Shown here piece by piece: positions 57,349 to 64,000 of a stretch of 64,000 bases of DNA. The notes beneath the pieces were generated by a model. That model was not told where the DNA came from. It saw only the letters and a program-made list of their open reading frames with translations, and searched no databases. The DNA lies in the NCBI GenBank assembly GCA_945873955.1, contig CAMCFA010000001.1, forward strand, positions 124,001 through 188,000, given 5' to 3'. The position numbers were made by a program, and so were the translations under genes. Source of the stretch: an uncultured Clostridia bacterium. Lineage in GTDB: Bacteria > Bacillota > Clostridia > Oscillospirales > Ruminococcaceae. Each line of letters opens with the position of its first letter. Positions within the stretch are counted from its first letter, which is position 1.

Positions 57349-57567
57349 TAAATTCCCACCGGCGTTGTAAGTGGATTTATGGATAACGCGTGAAACGCTT
57401 TTTTACTGATTTGGTCTTCTTCCAGTTGGTTATGTATGTACCCTGCTATTCCCTTTGTCATTCATAAAGCATTCCTCCTCTGGTTTTGCTGTGCAGTTGC
57501 CGGACCGCACTTCCATTATACCAGTTGGAGGAATTTTTTCTACCCGCCGCTAAAGCTCCAAAAGAAA

Positions 57568-57601
57568 ACCACTCCCAGCCGATCAATAGGCTGAGAGTGG
57601 T
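57568..57601 (-). terminator. Terminator of the GGDEF gene
   Basis: ACCACTCCCAGCC and GGCTGAGAGTGGT form a 13-bp stem with one mismatch and an 8-nt loop. On the minus strand a T-rich stretch (TTTTCTTTT) follows. It lies 18 nt beyond the cyclase stop. Confidence 0.85.
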
Positions 57602-57618
57602 GGGATTATTCTTTGCAA

Positions 57619-58941
57619 TTATTCGGAGGTCTTCTCCAATGTCTTTGCAGTCACGATCTGGTTCCTGCCGTTGTTCTTGCCATAATAGAGCAGTTCGTCC
57701 GCTGCATTTATGGTCTTTTCCGGTTCGCTGCCGTCCGTGGAATCGGCTATTCCGAGGGTAATTGTCACCTCAATATTCCTGCCCTCATACTCCAGCTTTG
57801 CTGCCCTTACCTCAGAAAGCACCTCGGCAGCCAGTGGATACGTTCCCTTCGCAGTAAGTCCGGGGAATATCATCAGGAACTCCTCGCCGCCCCAGCGCAC
57901 AGCAAATCCACCGTTAGAATCGGTGTGCTGTTTCAGTATAGCGGATACTTTTTTCAGCACATGATCCCCGGCAGAATGTCCGTAGGTGTCGTTTATCTTC
58001 TTGAAGAAGTCGATATCCCCCATTACCACGGTGTAGCAGGTATGATTTCTGCACAGCTCGTCCAGCCTTTTGTGGCAGGTGCGCCTGTTTAGCAGAGTGG
58101 TGAGAGGATCGCGCTCTACCATATCCCGGAGATTTTCCATGACCCGATGAGAATACTGCGCCAGTTCGCCAATCTCGTCAGTTCGGTTCAGCGTCCTTCT
58201 GTCCAGATGAATTGAAAAGTCACCCTGTGCAAGCCTGCCGAGATAGCACTTGATATTGTCGATGTCCGCCACCACTCTGCGTATGAACAGCATACACAGA
58301 AGTGAAGAAGCCACCAGCGTCAGGATCGCCAGCACAAGGAATTTCACAACCGCCTGCACTGCGTTTCTTTCCGCGCTGTCCAATGGCTTTCCTGCGAACA
58401 GCATTCCGACCACTCCGTTGCTTTCCGACTCAATGGGGATATAATAGCCCTTGTAGTACTTTTCGTTTACAAGCACCTTTGAGCTTATGTAGTCTTTGCC
58501 GCCGTTCAGCACATTCTCCACTACGTCCGGCGCGGCTTTAGTTCCTACTGCAAAGGTTTCATCAGAATTACGCACACTGGTGAAAATGCGGGTATCTCCG
58601 TAGAACAAAGTAAAGTCCACATCGTCCTTGCAACTGATACAGTTGGTCATCAGCGAAAAGTCAGAATACCCGAACTCACTTCCGCCTATCCGGCAGACCT
58701 CGCCGTCATAGGTCAGCTCGCCATTATAGAGCGTTCTGTAAAGATTGCTCATAGTCCGCGCCGCCATGCTTATTTCGGTTTCTATACCTTTTTCTGTGGA
58801 CTTGTATATCGTCGAGGCACCGGCGGTGATTATCACGCTTCCGAGGATAAGACCAGTTAAAGCTATCATCATCAGAATTTTATGAAGAATGCTGTGTTGT
58901 TTTCTCAAATGCTTCACTCTCCCCTGGCCGGGACGACCCAT
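57619..58941 (-). CDS. Membrane diguanylate cyclase (sCache-like sensor, HAMP, GGDEF; 440 aa)
   Basis: Makes cyclic di-GMP in response to an extracellular signal. Transmembrane helix 1 is near residues 22-44 (MMIALTGLILGSVIITAGA), followed by an extracytoplasmic single-Cache-like domain (CISCKDDVDFTLFYGDTRIF, then YYKGYYIPI). Transmembrane helix 2 (FLVLAILTLVASSLLCMLFI), a HAMP linker and the GGDEF domain follow (RDPLTTLLNRR, DIDFFKKINDTYGHSAGDHV). The active site RWGGEEF near residue 346 is intact. Host gene, single transcription unit with its own promoter and terminator. The exact start is uncertain; a downstream GTG or TTG also fits. Confidence 0.9.
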   Translation of the reverse strand: MGRPGQGRVKHLRKQHSILHKILMMIALTGLILGSVIITAGASTIYKSTEKGIETEISMAARTMSNLYRTLYNGELTYDGEVCRIGGSEFGYSDFSLMTNCISCKDDVDFTLFYGDTRIFTSVRNSDETFAVGTKAAPDVVENVLNGGKDYISSKVLVNEKYYKGYYIPIESESNGVVGMLFAGKPLDSAERNAVQAVVKFLVLAILTLVASSLLCMLFIRRVVADIDNIKCYLGRLAQGDFSIHLDRRTLNRTDEIGELAQYSHRVMENLRDMVERDPLTTLLNRRTCHKRLDELCRNHTCYTVVMGDIDFFKKINDTYGHSAGDHVLKKVSAILKQHTDSNGGFAVRWGGEEFLMIFPGLTAKGTYPLAAEVLSEVRAAKLEYEGRNIEVTITLGIADSTDGSEPEKTINAADELLYYGKNNGRNQIVTAKTLEKTSE

Positions 58942-58969
58942 TTTTTATAAGAAAAATTATTATATTTTC

Positions 58970-58998
58970 ATTATAGCATATCATGAGATAAATTTCAA
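58970..58998 (-). promoter_or_regulatory. Promoter of the GGDEF gene
   Basis: On the minus strand: TTGAAA (58993-58998), 17-bp spacer, TATAAT (58970-58975), 29 nt upstream of the start at 58941. Confidence 0.78.
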
Positions 58999-59171
58999 GC
59001 ACATAATGTAAATTATTAGCTGTCCTATTCAACGGCGCATTTTGTTTTACAGCTATTTCCATTTCTATTGCTGAAGAATTGCCGATCTGCCTTTACTTTT
59101 AGCACTTTGAAAACACTGATAAAACCACGCCGCCAAAGGCTTTGAGCTTGTTTGCCCGAATTGCTGATTAA

Positions 59172-59209
59172 GGCAAGCTGCTTAATTACTATCAGAGCCA
59201 GATCGAGTG
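59172..59209 (+). repeat. Decayed copy of the cotJC 3' end
   Basis: 38 nt match the last codons of the catalase fragment (57308-57345) at about 32 positions and would encode GKLLNYYQSQIE and a stop, against GELLNHYQSQIKC. An upstream in-frame TAA shows it is a remnant. The stretch 58942-59248 holds the GGDEF promoter, this remnant and a terminator, and no credible gene. Confidence 0.5.
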
Positions 59210-59210
59210 A

Positions 59211-59241
59211 AAAATAATGCTGCCCAAACAAGTGGACAGCA
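59211..59241 (-). terminator. Terminator after the small membrane protein gene
   Basis: TGCTGCCC and GGACAGCA pair over 8 positions (one mismatch) around an 8-nt loop. Read on the minus strand the stem is followed by TTATTTTT. It ends the transcript that includes 59249-59452 and possibly the aro genes. Confidence 0.75.
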
Positions 59242-59248
59242 TCTCGCT

Positions 59249-59452
59249 TTATTGTTCAGTTTTATCGTTTTTTTTCGTAGCTTCAAGCTCCGCTTTGACT
59301 GCGGCTTCACTTGCCTTGATCCTCTCTTCAGCAGCGCGCTGTTTCTTTCGTTTCCGCAGGAAGAAGTACAGCGACATTGCCCCCCATATTATGAGCAGAG
59401 CGCCTATGGCGATCCCCATTATCATCAGTGAAAGCGCTAAATAATCGTCCAT
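59249..59452 (-). CDS. Small single-span membrane protein (67 aa)
   Basis: One transmembrane helix (LMIMGIAIGALLIIWGAMSL) followed by a basic, Lys/Glu-rich cytoplasmic coiled tail. ATG 59452 has GGAGG 8 nt upstream. It starts 2 nt after the DUF4364 stop, so it is co-transcribed with that gene. Function unknown. Confidence 0.68.
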   Translation of the reverse strand: MDDYLALSLMIMGIAIGALLIIWGAMSLYFFLRKRKKQRAAEERIKASEAAVKAELEATKKNDKTEQ

Positions 59453-59454
59453 GT

Positions 59455-60012
59455 TCAGTCCTCCGTACCGCAATCAAAGTAATGCTCCAGATACTGCCGG
59501 AATCCCTCCGGGCTTCGCTGGATCTTTTTCTTTACCGCGTCTGCCTCCGCCTTATCCTCAGCGGATATGGAAAGATAGTATTTCTGCCTGCCGGTCTTTT
59601 CCGATTTAATGGTGACGCCGATCGTGCAGGTGCCGTTTTCGTGCTCGGCATAGCGTACCGAAACAAGCGAATCCTTCTTGATCTCGTCACGGGTGTAGAC
59701 CTTCACGGCTTCTTCAAACATCTTTTCGCGTATCGACTGTGGAAGCTCTCCGCCGAATTCACGGGCGGCGGCGTCCCCTAAAGGAGTGTTGGAATATACC
59801 GTCGTGCCGTTTATCTCCTGCGAGGTGCAAAGCCGTCCGGTGATACCGTCAAGCGCTTCCATAAGGTCGAAGTAATTCACCGCCTGTTCCAGCGAGGTGA
59901 TTTCAACAAGCTGCTCTTTTGTGAGCGGGCAGCCCAGACTGTATATCAAATGACAGACAAGTATCCGTATCTGATTTACGTCGTCTATTTTTATTCTAGG
60001 TAGTTCTTTCAT
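59455..60012 (-). CDS. DUF4364 protein (185 aa)
   Basis: A Firmicutes-specific protein with an N-terminal winged-helix-like region (IRILVCHLIYSLGCPLTKEQ, TSLEQAVNYFDLMEALDGIT) and a C-terminal beta domain. It may be a transcription regulator, but the role is not established. Start ATG 60012 after AGGTGA; it lies downstream of aroC on the same strand, with an 88-bp gap. Confidence 0.78.
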   Translation of the reverse strand: MKELPRIKIDDVNQIRILVCHLIYSLGCPLTKEQLVEITSLEQAVNYFDLMEALDGITGRLCTSQEINGTTVYSNTPLGDAAAREFGGELPQSIREKMFEEAVKVYTRDEIKKDSLVSVRYAEHENGTCTIGVTIKSEKTGRQKYYLSISAEDKAEADAVKKKIQRSPEGFRQYLEHYFDCGTED

Positions 60013-60100
60013 ATTTTCACCTGTTTTTTTTAGGACAGAACGCCGCACATACCGCATTTTTTGCGTGTATTCCCCGTGCAGGTCTGCTTATGGTTTGAAA

Positions 60101-61189
60101 TTACAGCTTTCCCTCGGCGGCAAGCGCAGAAACCAGCGCGATATTCAGCGCCGACTCCACGCAGGGGACTGCCCGCGGTACAACGCAGGGGTCGTGCCTG
60201 CCCTTGATAAGAAGCTGCTGTTCGGTCATTTCCTTGAAGTCCACGCTGTTCTGCGTGCGGGAGATCGACGGCGTTGGCTTGAACGCTGCGCGGAAGATTA
60301 TCGGCATACCAGAGCTTATTCCACCAAGTATTCCGCCGTGATTGTTCGTGAGGGTGACTACTTTCCCGTTCCGGAGTGCGAACTCGTCGTTGTTTTCGCT
60401 ACCGAATAAATCGGCGCAGCCGAACCCTACTCCGAACTCGATTCCCTTGACCGCCGGAATAGCGAACACCAGCCGGGATATCACATTTTCCAGCCCGTCC
60501 AGCATGGGAGAACCGACTCCCGCCGGGAATCCTACTGCCGCGCACTCCACGATTCCGCCTACGCTGTCCTGCGCCTCTCTTGCGGCTAATATCTCCCCGC
60601 GCATTTTCTGTTCAGCGTCGTCGGAGATAACCGGGAAGCTGCGTGATTTCACGGTTTCAAGCTGCTCGGCTGTGATATTCATAGGGTCAAAGCTCTCGTC
60701 TGAGATACCCTTTATTGAGCGAATGTGCGCTCCGGTGGTGATACCGCGTTGCTTTAATATCTGTGCGCAGACCGCTCCCGCAAACACAAGGGGCGCGGTG
60801 ATCCTGCCGGAGAAATGACCGCCGCCGCGGGGATCGTTAGCGCCGTTATAACGGAGATACCCGGTGTAATCAGCGTGCGCCGGTCTTGCAACGTGGGAGA
60901 TGTTCCCGTAATCCTGCGAATGCTGGTCGGTGTTGAAGATAACTGCGGCAAGCGGAGTGCCGGTGGTTTTCCCCTCGTAGAAGCCTGACAGGATATCCGG
61001 GATATCTTTTTCGCTGCGCATGGTGCTGGTGCCGTCCTTTTTGGGGGCTCTGCGCGCCATGAATACGCCTATTTCATCAAGGTCGAGGGGTTCGCCTGCG
61101 GGGAGGTTGTCCAGTACAACGCCGATACCCTTGCCGTGGCTTTCGCCGAACAGGGAAACGGAGATCCCGCCGTTAAACAATGACGACAT
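60101..61189 (-). CDS. aroC: Chorismate synthase (362 aa)
   Basis: Last step of the shikimate pathway: EPSP to chorismate, with reduced FMN. Signatures include FGESHGKGIGVVLDNLPAG, RPAHADYTGYLRYNGANDPR and GGGHFSGR, and the C-terminal KGRHDPCVVPRAVPCVES. Length is normal. ATG 61189 (MSSLFNGG) has GGGAGGTGAG upstream and overlaps the end of aroA by 17 nt, so the two are coupled. Host gene. Confidence 0.97.
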   Translation of the reverse strand: MSSLFNGGISVSLFGESHGKGIGVVLDNLPAGEPLDLDEIGVFMARRAPKKDGTSTMRSEKDIPDILSGFYEGKTTGTPLAAVIFNTDQHSQDYGNISHVARPAHADYTGYLRYNGANDPRGGGHFSGRITAPLVFAGAVCAQILKQRGITTGAHIRSIKGISDESFDPMNITAEQLETVKSRSFPVISDDAEQKMRGEILAAREAQDSVGGIVECAAVGFPAGVGSPMLDGLENVISRLVFAIPAVKGIEFGVGFGCADLFGSENNDEFALRNGKVVTLTNNHGGILGGISSGMPIIFRAAFKPTPSISRTQNSVDFKEMTEQQLLIKGRHDPCVVPRAVPCVESALNIALVSALAAEGKL

Positions 61190-62399
61190 CGTACTCACCT
61201 CCCAATGATCTGAAATCCTCAAAGAATGTGGGATAGCTCTTTGCCACGCACTCCGCACCGGTGATAGTCAGAGTATCGGTGCAGCGCTGTGAAGCTATCG
61301 CCAGCGACATAGCGATCCTGTGGTCGTTGAAGCTGGAGCAAACGCCGCCGGAAAGCTCCTTGACGCCGGTTATCTCAAGCTCGTCGTTCGCTACCCGGAC
61401 ATCTGCGCCGAGGGAATTCAGCACGGTCGAGATAGAAACCAGCCTGTCGCTTTCTTTAAGCCGCAGACGCCTGCACCCGCGTATGTGGGAGTCACCCTCC
61501 GCAAACGCGGCAAGAACTGTCAGAATCGGCACAAGATCCGGGATATCTGAAGCGTCGATATCAAATCCGGAGTAGTTACCGTTTATTTTTATAGCCCGGT
61601 CGATTATATCGAACACAGCGCGGTCGCCCTGTACGCTGTTTCGGTTGATTCCCGCAAGCTCGATATTGCTGCCAAGTTCGTTCGCTACTGCGAAGAATGC
61701 AGCTTGTGAGCAGTCGCCCTCAACGGTGAACTTTGTTGGAACGTATTTCTGCACGCCCTTAATATTATAGTTCCCGTTGAATTCCAGCGTTTCGATACCG
61801 AATGCGCGCATGCAGTGAACAGTGATATCAGCGTAAGGCTTAGATTGAAGCGGGGAAGTGAGCATTATCGTGCTGTTTCCCTCCATAAGCGGCATTGCGA
61901 ACATCAGCCCGGTTATAAACTGCGAGGAGATATCTCCGGTCACGGGGTATACTCCGGCGGTGAGTTTTCCCTTAATATGGTATGGAAAAATGTCCGAAAC
62001 GAACGTCACACCATGCTTGGGGAATTCCTCGAGATAGGGAGTTATCGGGCGGGTAGGGAGCTTCCCGCAGCCGGTGAACACTGCCTCAACGCCCAGCGCC
62101 GCCGCAACGGGTATCATAAAGCGCAGCGTAGAACCGGATTCGCGGCAGTTTATCTCTGCGTATTCCGGCGGGTTTTCGATACCCTTGACGTAGGTGATGT
62201 TGTTTTCGGTATGTATCTCAGCGCCGAGGGCGATGAGTGCTTCCGTCGTGGCGTCGGTGTCCTCACACTGAAGAACTCCGGTTATCTCGCTTTTTCCCTT
62301 GCAAAGAGCGGCGCAGATGAGCGCCCGGTGGGAAATGCTCTTTGACGGCGGGATAACTACTTTTCCCGCAAGAGGTTTTGGTGTGATCACTATATTCAT
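61173..62399 (-). CDS. aroA: 3-phosphoshikimate 1-carboxyvinyltransferase, EPSP synthase (408 aa)
   Basis: Transfers enolpyruvate from PEP to shikimate 3-phosphate. Visible motifs are LAGKVVIPPSKSISHRALIC, ESGSTLRFMIPVAA, KPYADITVHCM, DASDIPDLVPIL and the final SFNDHRIAMSLAIAS. It is a full-length, intact enzyme. AAGGAG lies 9 nt before the ATG. Between aroB and aroC in a three-gene shikimate operon. Confidence 0.97.
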   Translation of the reverse strand: MNIVITPKPLAGKVVIPPSKSISHRALICAALCKGKSEITGVLQCEDTDATTEALIALGAEIHTENNITYVKGIENPPEYAEINCRESGSTLRFMIPVAAALGVEAVFTGCGKLPTRPITPYLEEFPKHGVTFVSDIFPYHIKGKLTAGVYPVTGDISSQFITGLMFAMPLMEGNSTIMLTSPLQSKPYADITVHCMRAFGIETLEFNGNYNIKGVQKYVPTKFTVEGDCSQAAFFAVANELGSNIELAGINRNSVQGDRAVFDIIDRAIKINGNYSGFDIDASDIPDLVPILTVLAAFAEGDSHIRGCRRLRLKESDRLVSISTVLNSLGADVRVANDELEITGVKELSGGVCSSFNDHRIAMSLAIASQRCTDTLTITGAECVAKSYPTFFEDFRSLGGEYDVVIV

Positions 62400-62467
62400 T
62401 AGTTCGCTCCTTGAAATATGTTATGTCCGTATTATCTTCGGCGATCGCGTTTGTTGTATATCATGGG

Positions 62468-63517
62468 TCATACACCCAGAAATGCTTTATATTCCTCAAT
62501 TGACATAGGATAGCCGCCGCTCTTGCCTATCTCCGGGCAGAGTACTATGCTGATCCCTGCGGAATCACGTTTTTTGTCGCCGAGAGAGTACTTAAACAGC
62601 ACGTCAATCGGGGCGTCAGTGATGAGGGGAAGTTTGCACTTTGTCAGCAGAGTATCCAGCTTTTCGGACATTCCCGCCTCGCACATTCCTTTTTTCTCGG
62701 CAATGTGGGTGAAAGTGCTCATGCCTATCGCGACTGCACAGCCGTGGGAAATGCCGGTGTAGTTGTAGTACTTCTCAATGGCGTGACCGAGTGTGTGACC
62801 GAAATTAAGCACCATGCGCTCTCCGGTATCGCGTTCGTCGTGCTCCACGACCTGCGCCTTTATTGACACGCAGCGGGTGATTATATCCTCCAGATTCTCA
62901 TGAACGTCCTTTTCAGAGAGCAGGTCAAACAGCTCCCGCGACTTTATCATGCCGTACTTCACGACCTCCGCCATGCCGTCCGCAAAGAACTCCGGCGTAA
63001 GGCTGGACAGCGTTTCAGTGTCGCACAGCACAAGCTGCGGCTGATAGAATGCTCCGACAAGGTTCTTGCCCCCTGCGATATCCACAGCGGTTTTACCGCC
63101 GACGGAGCTGTCGGTCTGGGCAAGCACGGTGGTGGGTATCTGCACGAAGCCGATTCCTCGCATATAGCTTGCCGCCGCGAAGCCGGTGAGGTCGCCGCAT
63201 ACGCCTCCGCCGAGGGCAATCAGCGCGTCTGAGCGGGTGAAGCTGTGCTCCGCAAGGAAGTCGTAGAGGGAAAGCAAGGTCTTGTGGCACTTCTGTGCTT
63301 CGCCGTGGGGGAACACGAATTTTTCGGCGGTGAAGCCGTTCTTTCCGAGGGAATCCAGCAGCCGCGCGGAATACAGCCCGTCCACGTTGTCGTCGGTGAC
63401 AACGCACACATGCCGGGACTTTATCGCCGCTGCTATGTACTCTCCCGCGTTATCCAGAAGCCCGCCGCCGACAAATATGTCGTAGCTGCGGCTGGCGTTT
63501 ACATGCACTTTATTCAT
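62468..63517 (-). CDS. aroB: 3-dehydroquinate synthase (349 aa)
   Basis: Converts DAHP to 3-dehydroquinate using NAD and a metal. Signatures: FPHGEAQKCHKTL, DALIALGGGVCGDLTGFAAA, YMRGIGFVQIPTTVLAQTDS, SVGGKTAVDIAGGKNLVGAF, FYQPQLVLCD, and the metal ligands in NFGHTLGHAIE. First gene of the aroBAC operon, behind the promoter at 63553. Confidence 0.97.
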   Translation of the reverse strand: MNKVHVNASRSYDIFVGGGLLDNAGEYIAAAIKSRHVCVVTDDNVDGLYSARLLDSLGKNGFTAEKFVFPHGEAQKCHKTLLSLYDFLAEHSFTRSDALIALGGGVCGDLTGFAAASYMRGIGFVQIPTTVLAQTDSSVGGKTAVDIAGGKNLVGAFYQPQLVLCDTETLSSLTPEFFADGMAEVVKYGMIKSRELFDLLSEKDVHENLEDIITRCVSIKAQVVEHDERDTGERMVLNFGHTLGHAIEKYYNYTGISHGCAVAIGMSTFTHIAEKKGMCEAGMSEKLDTLLTKCKLPLITDAPIDVLFKYSLGDKKRDSAGISIVLCPEIGKSGGYPMSIEEYKAFLGV

Positions 63518-63552
63518 AGGGGTCTGTCCTTTCCTTTGGTATATACCTCTTT

Positions 63553-63581
63553 ATTATAGCGCAATTTCGGGAAAAAGTCAA
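63553..63581 (-). promoter_or_regulatory. Promoter of the aroB-aroA-aroC operon
   Basis: On the minus strand: TTGACT (63576-63581), 17-bp spacer, TATAAT (63553-63558), 36 nt before the aroB start. Confidence 0.85.
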
Positions 63582-63674
63582 CCGGGTGAGGTAAAACTTG
63601 CCTGATGTGTCGGGGACAAAGGTAATGTAACCGTTATCATACTCTCACTCCACTGAAAAAAAGTGTAAAAGCTC

Positions 63675-63703
63675 TTTACACAAATCAAAAAAAGTGCTAT
63701 AAT
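63675..63703 (+). promoter_or_regulatory. Promoter of leuC
   Basis: TTTACA (63675-63680), 17-bp spacer, TATAAT (63698-63703). The leader to the start is about 60 nt and contains a GTATGC/GCATAC hairpin (63716-63735); no T-box or leader peptide is evident in this short leader. Confidence 0.82.
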
Positions 63704-63762
63704 ATATTTTGGTATTGTATGCGATAATCAGCATACGCAAACAATAAGGAGGACTAAACAAC

Positions 63763-64000
63763 ATGGGTATGACAATGACACAGAAGATTCTTGCGAAGCA
63801 CGCGGGTCTTGAAACTGTCGTTCCGGGACAGCTGATCAGAGCGAAGCTGGACATGGTGCTGGGCAATGACATCACCAGTCCGGTAGCTATCAACGAATTT
63901 GAGAAAAGCGGCTTTGACAGCGTTTTTGACCGCACAAAGATATCTCTTGTAATGGATCACTTCACCCCGAACAAGGACATCAAGGCGGCAAAGCAGTGCC
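63763..64000 (+). CDS. leuC: 3-isopropylmalate dehydratase large subunit, N-terminal 79 residues
   Basis: Leucine biosynthesis: isomerises 2- to 3-isopropylmalate with a 4Fe-4S cluster. The visible part ([20 protein letters not shown], then [18 protein letters not shown] and [17 protein letters not shown]) is the start of the LeuC/aconitase family. AAGGAGG stands 9 nt before ATG 63763. The rest lies beyond the window. Divergent from the aro operon. Confidence 0.95.
   Translation, partial: MGMTMTQKILAKHAGLETVVPGQLIRAKLDMVLGNDITSPVAINEFEKSGFDSVFDRTKISLVMDHFTPNKDIKAAKQC

Noticed and set aside
59025-59231. Minus-strand reading frame of 68 codons
   Set aside because: It crosses the terminator at 59211-59241 and the cotJC remnant, has no ribosome site and no family.
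63704-63762. T-box or leader peptide before leuC
   Set aside because: The leader is only about 60 nt with one short hairpin; no T-box sequence and no Leu-rich small frame.

Overview
The window is almost entirely one temperate myovirus-type prophage (about 1-56,970), followed by about 7 kb of host chromosome. The host is probably a gut Firmicute of the Ruminococcaceae/Oscillospirales type. This is inferred from gene content (CotJC-like manganese catalase, a DUF4364 protein, the aroB-aroA-aroC order, leuC), from AGGAGG-type ribosome sites and from consensus sigma-A promoters; no ribosomal marker is present.

Layout. At 1-534 is the N-terminal part of a large serine integrase on the minus strand, running off the left edge. 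At 597-3418 lies an immunity region with five XRE-family regulators, including a lambda-like divergent switch whose two promoters overlap copies of a CTATT-N4/5-AATAG operator. At 3468-19874 are early genes: PAPS-reductase-like enzyme (broken by a G12 tract), Rad50-like ATPase, RecT, MBL-fold protein, replication initiator-like protein, helicase-loader-like protein, RusA, HNH, SSB, C5-cytosine methyltransferase, ASCH, Gp37/Gp68, NinB-like and an ArpU/sigma-like late regulator. At 19901-20003 a consensus promoter is followed at once by an intrinsic terminator. At 20023-25861 is an unusual, translationally coupled cassette: APH-like kinase, HAD phosphatase, cytidylyltransferase, two glycosyltransferase-like paralogues, two ParB-fold paralogues and a radical SAM enzyme. 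It leads directly into small and large terminase. At 25839-47400 are the packaging, capsid, tail sheath/tube, tape-measure and baseplate genes. At 47405-50465 is a complete diversity-generating retroelement (DGR). At 50564-52626 is lysis (holins, GH25 endolysin). At 52785-56952 is a separately promoted block of small genes.

The DGR is the clearest special system. The variable repeat (VR, 48323-48433) ends the gene of a C-type-lectin/FGE-fold tail protein. The template repeat (TR, 48918-49028) lies between avd and the reverse transcriptase gene. VR and TR are both 111 bp and differ at 20 positions, every one an adenine in the TR. This is the signature of adenine-specific mutagenic homing, and it implies that the phage diversifies its receptor-binding tip.

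The right prophage end abuts the 3' part of a manganese catalase (CotJC-type) gene that has no start, so the phage appears to be inserted in that gene. Beyond it the host segment carries a GGDEF diguanylate cyclase, a small membrane protein, DUF4364, aroC, aroA and aroB (all minus strand), and the divergent start of leuC. Two phage genes look disrupted: the PAPS-reductase-like gene (frameshift in a G12 tract) and the first ParB-fold gene (in-frame TAG, with 40 conserved-looking codons after it).
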